64,000 nt of DNA from Geosiphon pyriformis (GCA_016748015.1 JAAOMT010000128.1:2317426-2381425), one strand, 5' to 3'; numbered from the stretch's first letter, positions 25,931-38,729 are shown. Translations and numbers: made by a program. The notes: generated from the letters alone by a model not told the origin.

Positions 25931-26429
25931 TAGTCAAGAATAAAGGATTTAGATTTATTATACTAAATTGTAAAAAACTTTTTTCAAAAAACTTTGACTC
26001 TTTTTTGGGAATTTGGACAAAGGAGAAAAAAGAAGTTTTTTTTTTGTTATATTGTATATTAAGTTTAAAAATATTTGACAAAACTATAACCAATATTAAA
26101 AACCAAAAAACTTTTTATAATATTATTTATATTAATATTTATATTTAAAACTATTTAAAAACACCCAAAAATAATTTAAAATTCAAATTTATTTTATTAC
26201 TTAAATATTTAATTTTATTAATAATTATTTTGTGTTTTTGTACAAAATTATTACTAAGTTAGAAACAATACTTTTAATTAATTTTTTTTATTCATATTAT
26301 TAAATATATTTTGTTTTTAATTATTATTTATATAAAAATTATAATTTTTTTAAATTGTTTTTGTTTTTAATTTTTTTGTAAATTGTATTATTATTATTTT
26401 ATTAATAATTTTTATTAATATTAAAATAT
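25931..26429. other. AT-rich island
   Basis: Very AT-rich DNA between the 5' end of LINE B and the truncated 5' end of LINE E. No gene or structured repeat seen. Confidence 0.65.
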
Positions 26430-26495
26430 TGTTTTCAATTCTTAGAAAGACTCTGTATTTTAGTTTTGTTCATTTTTTGAAGCATTTTAAGATGG

Positions 26496-27380
26496 TGTTA
26501 CAGATGATTATTTGGGATCTCAAAGCAAATAACAAACCCATAACTTAATGCTTAATTGATAGTTGATGATGTTGATTTCTAAAGATTTTTGTGATCTGAA
26601 AGATTTGGTTAAGTTCTTTGTATAATGAACAGATATTTAATTGATAGTTTTATCTATAGCTTTCCAAAACTGCAGTTTTGTTAATTTTTTTTCAGCATAA
26701 TGGCTGGTAATTCTCCTGATAAGCTATCCTCAAATCTGAGTGTCTACTCTTATTCCTGGGTCTTTTACTAGTACTATATCTTGACATCAGTACCTCTATA
26801 TGTAAATCCTTTTAATCAAGTTAACAAAACAACAAAAAAATAAAGCAAGAAAAGAAATAAGAAAATTAAGCCAAGACAATTTGCACATTAGTATCTCGTC
26901 AATAGCCATGATCAAAAGCTATTATTCTAGTGTGGTTAAGTATTAATTACTATCAACACTTTATGTTGATAGTAGAGAGTAAATTTGAAATAGTGAATAA
27001 TTATTTATTGATATTTGTGATGGGAAAGGTTGTTTAAATTAAATATAAACTAAGAAATCTGTTTTTTTTTTTTTTAATACTGCCATTATATATATATAAT
27101 TGATGTTCTACAAGATTGTTCATATTCCTGAGCAATGTGCTATGATTTCTTAAGCAATGTGCTCTAATTTTCTAATATTGCTTCACATTGGTGAGCAATA
27201 AGTCATGATTTTTGACATTGCTGAATAATGTGCCATGATTTCTAATATTGCTCTATATTGCTGAGCAATATGCCATAATTTTTGACATTGCTTTATATTG
27301 CTAAGCAATATGCTTACATGCTAACTACTACTTCCTTATTAGTCTACTATTTTCTACATCTGTTTTTTTTATAAGTAACA
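26496..27380 (-). repeat. LTR element C, 3' LTR
   Basis: 885-bp LTR. The 27110-27310 part repeats a unit of about 40 bp built on the hairpin ATATTGC-TGA-GCAATAT. A purine-rich run on the element strand (AAAAAAGGAGAAAATAA, 27397-27381) abuts it as the polypurine tract. Confidence 0.9.
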
Positions 27381-28249
27381 TTATTTTCTCCTTTTTTAAT
27401 CTTGAGCTCCATCGAAATTCTCATTTTAAATTATGTTGAATACTTCTTTTTCAAGTAGTGTTTGTTCTATCCTATTCTTTATTTCTTCAATTTGTAAGTT
27501 GTTCATTCTTCCCTATTGGTTGATGGTTATTGTTTCCATATTAGAGTGTAACAATACTTCTGGGTAGTTTTAAAATATAGTGTGTAGTCAATAAATGGTC
27601 TTGATATGTAATGTCAAGTTTGTTTTCTTTCCAATAATATCTTCAATGTTCTGAATTATATCTTGATTGAAGATTCTCTTGGGATTTGTCAAGATATAAT
27701 TTCTGAATATCTACTTTTTGTTCCAATTAATAGTAGCAGTATGGTATTGGAAATTGGTCTATCCATTGTTTCTAATTTTTTTTTGTCAGTTCTTCTGTTG
27801 GAACCATGATGGTTATTTTTCTAAAAGTGTTCTTTACTTTCTCTACTATTTTATCTGACCAATTTATTGATTGTTTCTGTGGTCACTGGTATGATGTACT
27901 TTTCTTTTTTTGTTTGGTGTTTCAATAACAAATTGTTTGATTGTTGATAATAATTTCTATGTTTACTTACTGTTGACTTAAAGCTTAAAACAATTGTTGA
28001 GCTAATGTGTGAATATGGTTTGGTATTTCTATTTTTTTTGTTGTTTTTGTTAAGTATACCATGTTTTTATATACTTTTTTGGTTGTTTAATTTGATGTGT
28101 TTGGTTTAATTATTATGATTGGTTTCAGATTTCGTAAAATCTTATCTGATTGGATTAGTATTCTCTGTACTTCTAATTGTAAAATATTACTGGTAGATAG
28201 TAATACTATATGGTGATATGGTTTTAGTCAATCACCATGTGCTGCTTTG

Positions 28250-29470
28250 GCTAAGATTTTGTTGTTCTATCTTAATTTATAAGCTCTATTTTTTAGAATT
28301 TTTTCTATGTAAAATGGTCCATCTCATTTAGGGTCAAATTTTTTACTCTATTGTTTTTCCACTTTGGTACAATGTAGAAGTACTTTGTCTCCAATTCTGA
28401 ATTTGACTAGTTTATCTGGTAGTTAATTATCATGTCTTTTTTTTTGTTTTTCTTGTAACTTTTGGATGTTATCAACTGCTTTTTGCCATTTGCTTTCTAG
28501 TGTTTCCATTAAGTCATATGTTCTTTTTAACAATATTTTTTGAAAATTTTCTTTTGTTATTAGTTCTGTTGGATATGTTTTAATTTCTATCTCAACTGAT
28601 AATATTGCTGTTCTACCATATACTAATTCAAATGGTGTTGCTTGTGTAGTGTCTTGTTTCATTGTTCTGTAAGCAAATAATACTGATAGTATAAGCAAAT
28701 CCTATTCATCCTGGTTTTTTTGGCTAATCTTGGCTATTGCTTTACACAATATTCTGTTGAACCTTTCAACTAACCCATTTGTTTGTAGATAGTATGGTAA
28801 TGATAATGGTCTTTTTATCCATTGTAAAATAAGTTTCTTGATCTAATAGTAGTTTTTTTGGACATCTGTGTTAACAAATCAAATCTTAATAGATGAATTT
28901 GGCAACAAATTCTACATCTGCTCTTTGAATGGCTTTTGCTTCTGGCCATTTTGTGAGATAATTCATGGCTACTGCAATATATTTGTTGCCTCTACTGGTG
29001 ATTGTTAATGGTCTAACTAAGTCAATTCCAATATAATCAAATGGTTGTCCTACTTTAATTGGTTTTAATGGTTTATTGGATTTTGTTCCACCTCTTCTTT
29101 AACAAGCATCACAATTTTGAACATATTGGATGATTTTTGGATATATTGATGGCCAATAATATCTTTTCCTGGTTTTTTCCATGGTTGTTTCTTTATGAAA
29201 ATGTCCTGCTGTTGGATTTGAATGCATGTTGAATAATATTGTCTCTTTTTTCAGTTCTGTAATTACTCTGGTTGGTTGATCTGGATTTTTTTTGTTCTTC
29301 AGGTAAAGTATATTTTGATAGTTGATAAAATATTTTGATTGTTGTTTTATGTTGTTTTGTTTCTTTTGAGATAATTTCTCCTTGAACAGTTGGGTATTTA
29401 TATAATGTTGGAGTTGTTAGTATTTTTGTATATTCATTTTTTTGTTATATTTTTGGGTTGAAATGTTTTT
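28250..29470 (-). pseudogene. LTR element C integrase
   Basis: Zinc-binding N-terminus near 29240-29090 (HSNPTAGHFHKE, CDACLRRG). Catalytic core with GIDLV near 29025 and LLLDQ near 28850, a degraded region around the expected Glu, then VLFAYRTMKQDTTQATPFEL at 28680-28620. A C-terminal GPF/Y-like segment (DGPFYIEKIL) lies near 28325. Stops and damaged motifs. About 870 bp between it and the 3' LTR hold no recognised domain. Confidence 0.7.
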
Positions 29471-29479
29471 TTTTTAGAT

Positions 29480-31300
29480 TTGTTTCATTCACAACAGACT
29501 ATTAGCATTTCCATTTTCTTTTCCTTTTTTATAATGTACTGTATAATTAAATGGTAAAAGTTCTATTTTTCATCTGGCATGGTGATTGTCTTCAAATTTT
29601 TACTTCTGGATTGAAGTCAATCTTTTATGATTAGTGTATACATCAAACTTTTGACCCAAGTATTTTTTCTATTTAATGACAGCCTAATAGATAGCTAAGT
29701 ATTCTAGTACTGGAGTTCCATAGTTCTTTTCAGCTGGACTTAAGCTTTTACTGGTATAAGCTACCAGATGCTCTTGTCTATCTGGTCTTTTTTGAGATAG
29801 TACTGTTCTTAAAGCTTGACTTAATGCATCTGTTGTGATTATAAATAACTTGCTATGATCTGAATAGATTAATACTGGGGCTTGAATAAGTTTTCTCTTA
29901 ATGTATCAAAAGCTTCTTACTGAGTTTCAGTCCATTCATATTTGATATTTTTTGTTTGAAGTTGGTGTAGTGGTTGAGCTATTTTGGAAAAGTCTTTAAT
30001 AAAGCAACAATAGTATTCAGCAAATTTCAAGAATGCTCTTAATTCTATGAGATTATTTGGTACTGGAAAGTTCTTAACAATTTTAATCTTATCTGGATCC
30101 ATTTTAATACCATTTTTGCTCACAACATGTCCCAAAAACTTAAGTTCTATTTTGTCAAAGAAACATTTGTTGGCATTTAATTTCAATTCTGTTTGTTTGA
30201 GTCTTTCAAATACTTGTTGGAAATAATACAGATAATCATCAAATGTTTTTCAGAATACATTAGTGTTATTCAAGTATATGACTACTGATTTCCATAGTAG
30301 TCTGGTATAGACAATTTCCATAAGTTATTGAAATGTGGTGAAAGCATTTATCAAGCCAAATGGCATCACTTCAAATTCGAAATTTTCTTCTCATGTTGTA
30401 AAAACTGTTTTCTCTTTGTCTTCTGGTTTCATAGTTACTTGCCAGTAACCACTATCTAAGTTTAAAGTCAAGAACTATTTCTTTCCTTCAAAAGCATCAA
30501 ACAGCTCTTGGATCTTTGGGATTGGGTAACTATTTCTTTTTGTTACTCCATTTAGTTTCTAATAATCCACACAAAAGTGGATTTTTCCATTTTTCTTATA
30601 GACTAGTACCACTGGTGATAACTATGGGCTTATTGATAACTGAATTAGCTCATTGTCAAGCATTTAATTGATTTCTTAACGAATGATCTTATGGCTGGCT
30701 AGTAGTACTCTGTATGCTCTTTGTTTGATTGGTATTATATCTCCAGTCTTGATCTGATGCTGGATTATGTTGGTTCTGCCAAATTCATTTTTGCTAACAA
30801 AGATATCATTAAAGTTGTTGAATAACATCTTAAGCTGCATATGTTGTAATGGGTCTAGATTCTCCAAGTTCATTTGTTCTAATTGTTTGGGTTGGAGCAA
30901 ATAACATTCCTTTTGTCCATATATGGTTTAAGATATGATATCTACATATTCACACAGTTATAAAAAGTCTGGAATGGAGTTTGGCAGTTGGTCTTCAATT
31001 TTAGTGGTTAAGTATCCAATAATAGTTCCTTCTGGTATCTCAATGATATTTTTTGTGTTATTATAAATGGAAATTTTGATGTGTCTGTAGTTCTTAGCTA
31101 GTATATATAGATTGACTAATTCAATCTTTTCTGATTCACAAAGTGTTGTTTCTGCCTCAAAAATCTGAACCTGGTCTTTTACTTTTCTTTCTATAACTAC
31201 TATATACTGATCATATAATGAAATAGAAATTAATTAACAAGTGGAGATAATTTCTTCCTTGTTAACAATTTCTTTTTCTGTCATATTAACTGGTATATTT
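29480..31300 (-). pseudogene. LTR element C reverse transcriptase and RNase H
   Basis: A linker leads into RT at about 30620-29880, with SPVVLVYKKNGKIHFCVDY, FEVMPFGL and a catalytic box reading YLNN (near 30285-30265) where Ty3/Gypsy RTs have YLDD. FLGHVVSKNGI and the connection region follow to 29917. RNase H from about 29880 to 29480 is heavily broken by stops. Order and motifs are those of Ty3/Gypsy pol. Inactive. Confidence 0.75.
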
Positions 31301-33300
31301 ATTCTACCCATAGATCTGAATCTCTGTATTCCTCTAGCTGTAATTTCTAATTTTTCCCTGTTTCCTACTGATACTAATTGAGCTACTTTAATCAGAAGCA
31401 AGAATATTGCCTATGCTATCTTTTCATTTAACTCTATAATATAAGCTTTTTCTGAGTTATTTTGTAACATAGCAATAATATTTCTTATATATTCTGCATC
31501 AATTATTTCTTCTTTGATGTTGATTTTTTTTCTTGTTAAACTACTTCTGGATGCTAATTAAACCATTGTTGTTGCTAGAATTTTCAGTGTTATTTTAAGA
31601 TCAATGCAGGTGTGTAAGTGTGGTTTCAATTTGATAGCATCTTTTCCCAGATATTTCAGATCAAATTCTGTATTGGTATCATGTGCACATTCTGACATAA
31701 TACTCTTATCATTGTTATTAAACCATTTTAGTTCCTGCTCCTTAGAAAGATTAAGAAGTGTAATGTATTGTTCAGGATTTGAATTAGAGTTTGCATCATT
31801 ATAATTTTCATTCCCATTTTGAATGAAACTGGAACCATTATTTTTATTATTATCATGTTCAAAGTTTGAATCAAATTTGAACAGTAATTCCAATTCCACA
31901 GCTGCTGATTGGTTTTTTTTCCTCTGGGATCATATAGATCATACATGGTAGTAGATTGTAAATAAGGTCACACTCATTACAATATTGAAAGTCACAGAGA
32001 ATTAAACAATGTTGACATAATTGAGTATTCAACTGCTCTAAATGCTGTTCTTGTTCTTTTTTAATGGGTGCTAGTTACTGGTAGTGTTTATAGAATTCTT
32101 CCAAATCATTTTTAATGTTGCCAAAGACATCAAAAGTTTGGACGTATTCGGGTTTAGGAAGAAATAGAGGGTTGTTTTTGATTTCCAGTAGTTCACTGGT
32201 TGTTAGGTTTTCTGTTTTTGCACTTGCTATTCTCCAGATTTCATGTTGGTTATGGAGATATTTTTCTAATTATTGCAACACTTGTTTTTAGACATTGTCA
32301 ATTAGTGTTCTCTTGTGTATCTAGTCATTAATTAAAATTGTATACTGACATGTTTTATTGCACATTTTTTCACGCCCAGGAATGTTATTTCATATTTTTT
32401 TGTCAGGCAAAATAGTTTTACATGCAAAGCACAGTTTATTGTCCCATTTTTTCTGCTATTTTGGTCATCTAAAGCATTCTATAATGCATGGGTGACAGTA
32501 AAATTGTGTTGCTGTAGAGTATTCTTTATTGTTACCATAGCATGTGCCTATTGATGACAATTTCTTGCCACAATCAATGCATATGAGTTTTGGTTGGCAA
32601 TAGATGAATCATTGTGATGTAGTATAAGTGTAGAAGTTATAAGTGATGGTGTTAGTAGATATTGTTTTTTCCTCTTTTTTTTTTTTTTTCCTCTTATTGC
32701 TTTCTTTTCCCTTTCAAGTTATTAGCTTTTTCTGGTTATTGTCAGTTTTTTAGGCTTGGTCAGAATTCCAAGTAAGTTCTTCTTTTTGCTTTCTTTTCCT
32801 ATTGTCATCTCAAAAGAGTATTGGTGGTAACTTGTTGTGGTTTTTGTCGGCCCAGGAAATTTAATATACTTCCCAGGTAGGTTTTTCTTTTTCCTTCTCT
32901 AGTTTGATCAATAATTGTTTTCTTGAAGGAGCTTTAAAGTGTTTACACATGGCTGGAACTTGCATGTGTTGACTATTTCAGCTGAGTTATAGTTTCTATA
33001 TGATCTAGTCGAATACAGCATTAGTTTTAAACAGCCAATCATTATCAACTAGAACTTAATACTGGGTGGCTTCTATTACCAAAACTTTAATGGGCATAAT
33101 AAAACCATTAATTTTGAATAGAAACTTGTCAATCTTACCAATAGACATTTTTGTGGCTCCATCAGCAGTAACGATTCTTGCACTGGCAGCATGGTCAACT
33201 CAGTGATCTAATTGATCCATGAGTTGTCTAGTGATAATACTGTCTGCTGAATCACTATCTAGGATCAGTTTTATGGCCTAATTATTGACTTTAGTATTAG
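31300..33300 (-). pseudogene. LTR element C protease, Cys-rich region and dUTPase
   Basis: Retropepsin remnant near 33290-33080: LILDSDSADSI, where element B has LILDSGSAES, so the conserved Gly of D-S-G is now Asp. A Cys-rich region near 32600-32400 parallels element B. The dUTPase at 31690-31308 has TEFDLKYLGKD for motif 1, ASRSSLTRKKI for motif 2, EEIIDAEYIRNI for motif 3 and ARGIQRFRSMG for motif 5. Most motifs are recognisable but mutated. Its position upstream of RT shows that dUTPase belongs to the full element and is not a private insertion in element B. Confidence 0.7.
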
Positions 33301-33549
33301 TGTACATAGCAGTGATGGGTTTTTCTTCGAGCATGGCTCTACTAAACAATAGTGTTTATAACAGTTCCTCAAATTTAAATGGGAAAATTGCTGCTAGTGA
33401 TTTATTATTGGTTACAGTGGCTGGAGATATATTGCTGGTAGATGATTTGTTTTGGTTGGATTCCTGGTTGTTGGATAAGGTGTCTTCTGGGGTAACCAGA
33501 AGACTTAAATAATATTAGACATTTGGGTTTTGAGTGTACCCAGTGCCCA

Positions 33550-35638
33550 AATTCTATTGTCAAGATTTTAATGTTTGGATTAAGGAACTGAGAATCAGTT
33601 GATGGACTATTATCACTGATCTTTAACTTTGTTGTGTTGTTCTTAGCCTGTGAGTTCTATTTTGAGGTAAGTTTTGTGGTGGTGTTGAATTTTGTTGGAG
33701 TTGATAAATTACTTGAGGCTGTAACTAATAGATAGGTTGAGGCTGTGGTTAATAAATGACAAATGTTATTGGCTAATAGATTGAAGCTTGATATATGGGT
33801 TGTTAATAAATTGGCTGTTGTATTATTTGGGTGTAATAAGGTGAGTATTAATTCTGATTTGGGTATTGATTCGGAATTTGAAACCTGTGATCAGAGTTTC
33901 AATATTAATTTTCTGATTGTGAGTTATTATTATAAAAATGACAGTTAACTCTTAAATGGCTTTGTTTACTACAATTGTGGCAGATCTGCATTTCTTGTTG
34001 TCATGGCTAATTGAATAATAATAAAGAACATAATTGATTTTGAGAGCAATTCATGTTTCCAAAATTATTGTGTTGTTGGAATGGTTGATAAATTGCATGA
34101 TTGTCAGCTAAGTATTCTTTTAATTTCTGATTAATTGAATCACTGAGTTGCTTTAATTTGGAATTCAAGTTAAATGATCTGTTTATTACTAGATTTATGG
34201 CTTGGATGTGGTTGGCTTCTAATTCAGCAGCTTTAAAATCTCTGGCACTTATAACTGCGGCTTGAAGATCTACTGAATATATTGAACATACATATTAAAA
34301 GATACTATTGCATAGACCTCTAATGAATTAATTTAAAATTTGTGGTGCTGTAAAATAGTCAGCTTGGATTGCCTAAATTTGGTGCAAATTTTTATGGAAG
34401 TGCTCTAGGTAAGTAGTAACTGCTTTATTTTTTTCTTGTTTGATGGTAGTAAAGGTATTTGCTAGATGATTAATACTATTATTATTGCTAAAGTATTGTA
34501 GGAATGCAAGCTTAAATGCATTGAAATCCTGAAGTTTGTTGGCCAAGCTTTGATACCAAAAGTCAGCAGTATTCTGGAGAAAATAGGGGATGGCTTGTAT
34601 GGCTCTAGTGTCATTCCATCTATTGGCTGTGATGGCTTTTTCTATATTATTTAGTCACACTTGGGTGTCATTCTCTTCACCAGTAAATTTTTCAATTTTG
34701 ACAATAGATGTGTATACTATTGATACTAATGATAGTTGTTATTGTGGTTGTGGTTGTTGTTGTAATTGCTGCTGGGGTGGTGGTTGTGGCTGTTGCTATT
34801 ACTGTTTGTCAATTGGTGGGGCTGGTGGTCAATTAATTACAATTATTGAAGGTAAGTTTTTCTAATTAATAATGTTAGAGTTTGTATTGTTCTGGTTTTT
34901 TGGAGTTTGATTAACTGGAGTTTTAATTTCTAAATTTTTTAGGATTGGGTTTTGCTTGCTAATTTCTTGATCACTATTTTCTTTTTTTTTGGAGTCAGTT
35001 ACTTTCCAAGGACTAACAGCTCCGAAATTTGGTTGTGATGGTAGTGATCAAATTTTTGATGGCATTGGAGATCATGATTTAAATCCTTCAAAATAATCGC
35101 CATATGTTTCTAATAACTCTGTTTTCTTTTGTTTACTTTGAAATAGGATTCTGTTTAGTGGTATTGTCACACTTGCTGTAGCTCTGCTTATTATATTGAT
35201 AATACTACTGGGTGTATAGTGATATGATGGATTAGCAGATAAATCAAATCTTTGTTTCTTCTAAGTGAATAGTTGGATTTGTTTTAGTGTTCCTACTGGT
35301 ATTTGTAACCTTCTTTTTTCTTTGTTGGCAAAAGTGATAGAAAATTTCTGCTTAGTGTATTTTTCAATTTTCTTGTTTATTTTTGTGATTAAAGATGCAA
35401 ATAAGTAGTTTTGTGAAAGGGTAGTACTTTGGAGTAGTTCACTGAAAAAATTATTAAAGGCAAATTCTGGATCTCCTTGGCCTTCCAAATGATATACAAT
35501 TTTTTTGTTGACATAGCAGTTGAAAGCTGATTTTGTTGGCCAATTATTATTTGTTAATCCAAGATAAATATAATAATATTGGAATAAAGATTTTGCAAAT
35601 CCCAAATAGTTTGTTCCTGTTTTTTCAGATTCTGCCAC
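33550..35638 (-). pseudogene. LTR element C gag
   Basis: Gag-like protein starting near 35638 (MAESEKTGTNYLGFAKSL). A first open stretch to 35261 is followed by stop-broken sequence with a Gln/Pro-rich region near 34830-34730, a capsid-like part resembling element B Gag (AIPYFLQNTADFWYQSL near 34600), and a CCHC knuckle (CHNCSKQSHLRVNC) near 33990-33945. Stops occur mostly at Gln/Trp-type positions. Frame differs from the pol part downstream. Confidence 0.65.
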
Positions 35639-35703
35639 TGTTTCAGATGGGTATTTATTGGTGCCAGTTTTCTGTAGAATTATACTTTACAGAAAGCACC
35701 AAA

Positions 35704-36540
35704 TGTTACAAGTGATTATTTGGGGTCTTAAAACAAATAACAAATCCATAACTTGGTGCTCAATTAATAGTTAATAATGTTGGTTTCTAAAGGTTTTCGT
35801 GATCTGAAGGGTTTGATTGAGTTCTTTGTATAATAAACAGAGATTTAATTGATAATTTTATCCATAGCTTTTTGAAACCACAGTTTTGTTAATTTCTTTC
35901 TTAGCATAATGACTGGTAATCTTCCTGGTAAGCTATTCTCAAATCTGAGTGTCTACCTTTATTTCTGGGTTTTTTATCAGTGCTATATCCTGACATTAGT
36001 ATCTTTATGTGTAAATCTTTTTAATCAAGTTAACAAAACAACAAAGAAAATAAAGCAAGAAAAAAAATAAAAAAATTAAGCCAAGATGATTTGCATGTTA
36101 GTATTCTGTCAATAGCCATAATCAAGAGCTATTGTTCCAGTATAGTTAAGTATCAATTACTATCAACACTTTATGTTGATAGTAGAAAGTAGATTTGAGA
36201 TAGTGAATAATTATTTATTAATATTTGTGATAGGGAAGGTTGCTTAGATTAAATCTAAACTGAAAGATCTGTCTTTTTTTCTTCTAATACTACTGCTATA
36301 TATACATAATTGATGTTTTATGAGATTGCTCATATTCTCAAGCAATGTGCTATGATTTTTTGAGCAATATTCACATTGCTGAGCAATGTGCTCTAATTTT
36401 CTAACATTGCTCCATATTGTTGAACAATGTGCCATAATTTCTGACATTGCTCCACATTGCTGAGTAATATGCTTATATGCTAACTATTACTCTCTTATTG
36501 GTCTACTATTTTCTACATCTGTTTTCTTTTATGAGTAACA
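35704..36540 (-). repeat. LTR element C, 5' LTR
   Basis: 837-bp LTR, shorter than its partner by 48 bp, mainly in the hairpin array (36330-36475). The candidate primer-binding site TTTGGTGCTTTCTG lies at 35703-35690 on the element strand. Confidence 0.9.
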
Positions 36541-38050
36541 GTGGTTTTTGGTAATAGACTTTTTGATAAAAAAGGCTGTGTGGTAGATTAAATAACTTTC
36601 TATTGGTGGAAAAAATTAGATCCTAAAGGTCCTGTTTTTTATTGATTTAAAGTTATATCAAAATTTTTGTGTAGTGGGAGTTCTTTGTTACCTGATTTAT
36701 CTGTGTTTATTCAGTCAGCTAGTTTAAACATTTTAAATTCCAAAGTGTTTGCTAATGTGCGGGATGGTTTACATGAAATTTGGTCTAATTCATTTGAGAT
36801 ATACACAGATGGTTCATTAAAGAACACTGGCTTTGCTGATATTATTAGTGGTACTGCTACATATTTTTTAGCTTTGAATATAAGTGTTGGTATTAGAGTT
36901 TATGGTCTTGGATCTTCTACTATGGCTGAGTTGCAGACTGTTGCTTTGTTTTTGGAGTGTGTTCTATTGTCTTGTACTTTGGTTCTGCATCTCAATAGCC
37001 AAGCTGTTATTGATACATATATGTTTGAGATGTTACTTGTGATACTGAATTTTTGTAATCAATGCTGAATTGAAAAGAAATATATTGTTAATCTAATTAA
37101 GAATAAGGATCTTATAGTAAATTGGGTCAAGATTAAAGATTATTCTGGAGTTGGTAGTAATATAAAAGTAGATGCCACTACAAGCATGGCTGCTGGTTCT
37201 TCTTTTTTTTTACCAGTAGAAGTGTGAAAATGTTTTTTGGTAGCTAAGAACACTGTTGTATTTAGCAATGTTTGCTATTTTATTAGGAACATTTTTAGAT
37301 CTGTTTGTTGTGCTTGCTGGAAGGCTGGTTCTGGCCATAATATGGTTCTTAATGCACTAATTAGGAATATAGATTGGAACATTACTGCAAAGATCTGGCA
37401 CTCTGACCCACATATGCTCTTTGGTTTTACTAGTTAAATATCATCCAACTTTTGTACATACTTGATAAAAGCTGTGTACAGACAGTTACCAATAGTCATT
37501 AAGAAAAAATTATATGATAAAAGATATCCTAATGTACTGTGTTTATTGTGTGGTAAAGTGGAGTTATTAGATCACATTTTTACTTATGCTCAGAATATTG
37601 GTATTTAGGAAGAAATTTTGGCTAAGACCTCTATACAATAAGTTGCTTTGGCAGATGCTTGTGGTTTGTTTTTTTCTGTTGTTTTACAAACACTCTCTTG
37701 TTGTTTATCAGATGTTGGAACTTATGCAGTTGTATACAAAGAGTTTGTGCTAAAAGATTGGTGTGCAGAAGCTGTTGAAATTTTTGATAGTAAAAAGAAG
37801 ATCACCTTTGCTGTTGTTAATTTTGTGATGTATTTAGTAGAATTACATCATTTTCAGGCCTGGCTAATGAGATCTAAGTTTAGAGTTGATATAGAAAAGG
37901 CTGGCTTGGTTGGAAATGGCAGTATAGTATTAGATTTATCATGTTGTTTGATGTTGATGCTGTTAAATAGTATGGTCAGGATGTTTGGCATTATTGAATT
38001 TTTTGCTATTAGCTTTGGTTATCATAGACCATGCCTTTTTTTTCTAGTTT
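36541..38050 (+). pseudogene. LINE E ORF2 C-terminal part (RNase H and tail)
   Basis: RNase H at 36667-37070 keeps IYTDGSLKN and MAELQ but has LNSQ where relatives have SDSQ. A Cys/His segment (CLLCGKVELLDHIF) lies near 37540-37580 and a further C-terminal segment at 37648-38052. Stops at 37068-37070, 37227 and elsewhere break the frame. No RT or endonuclease is present, so this is a typical 5'-truncated dead copy. Confidence 0.75.
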
Positions 38051-38210
38051 AGATTGTAATATTAGTGTTAATATAAGTGTGTAGTATTGTTTTGTCTGGT
38101 CTAAATGGCTAGCCACATGTAGTAAATGCATGAGTTGTATTTAGTTTGAGCCATTTAGTCTGGTTCTATGTACTAGATAGTAGTTGGGCTTTACTTTATA
38201 AATGCTTTAA

Positions 38211-38610
38211 TAAAAAAATAAAAAATAAAAATATTTTTAGCTTGTATTATAAAAACAATACTTTTAAAAAATTATTATTAAGTTAAATAATATATAAATT
38301 TAGTAATAAATAGTTTAATTATAACAATATTAAATTTAATATTAAAAATAAAAAATAAATTTTTTAAGTTTAAAATATAATAAGTTTTTCTATTAATAAT
38401 TTAAATATGAAATAAACTTGTATAAAAATTTGTTCAAATATCATAAAAATTGGTTTTACCAATTTATATTTATAAAAATATTAATAAAAAGACAAAAAAG
38501 TTTGTTTTTAAAATTATAAATATGTTAAATTTTGGAATTTTTAAAATAGTCAAATTATAAAAACATAAAGTAAATAGTAAAGTTAATAATATTAATAATA
38601 TTTTTTTTTT
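38211..38610. other. AT-rich island between two LINE 3' ends
   Basis: LINE E (+) and LINE D (-) end here tail to tail. The DNA between is nearly all A/T and includes their A-rich tails. No gene. Confidence 0.7.
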
Positions 38611-38729
38611 CATTTAATGAGTGAAGTCCAAACACTACTTAGAACTATACATTAAAGAAATGATCTAAACTAAGTGCAAATTATGTACTTTCTACATGTA
38701 ACCAGCCATTCGAGCCAGTCAGGACAACA

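Larger units (their letters stand above)
26496..36540 (-). mobile_element. LTR element C: Ty3/Gypsy-type with dUTPase
   Basis: 10.0-kb element with LTRs at 26496-27380 and 35704-36540, TGTTAC/GTAACA ends, and flanks ATGG/GTGG consistent with a 4-bp target duplication. Order on the minus strand: gag, CCHC, protease, Cys-rich, dUTPase, RT, RNase H, integrase. It is the fuller counterpart of element B, sharing the protease to dUTPase order and the TTTGGTGCT primer site. Many stops and substituted catalytic residues make it inactive. It is inserted in LINE E. Confidence 0.85.
26430..38210 (+). mobile_element. LINE E, 5' truncated, split by LTR element C
   Basis: A plus-strand LINE that keeps only the part from just before RNase H to the 3' end: 26430-26495 plus 36541-38210. 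The first part encodes RKTLYFSFVHFLKHFK, matching GKSLYFSSVQSLKCFG in LINE A; the second continues VVFGNRLFDKKG. With LTR element C and one 4-bp flank removed, the frame is continuous. The 3' end (GTTGGGCTTTACTTTATAAATG) is a diverged version of the LINE tail, followed by an A-rich stretch. Confidence 0.8.

Noticed and set aside
34590-34865. Cys/Gly-rich frame on the plus strand resembling a small secreted protein
   Set aside because: It is the opposite strand of the Gln/Pro-rich Gag region of element C; composition comes from that repeat.
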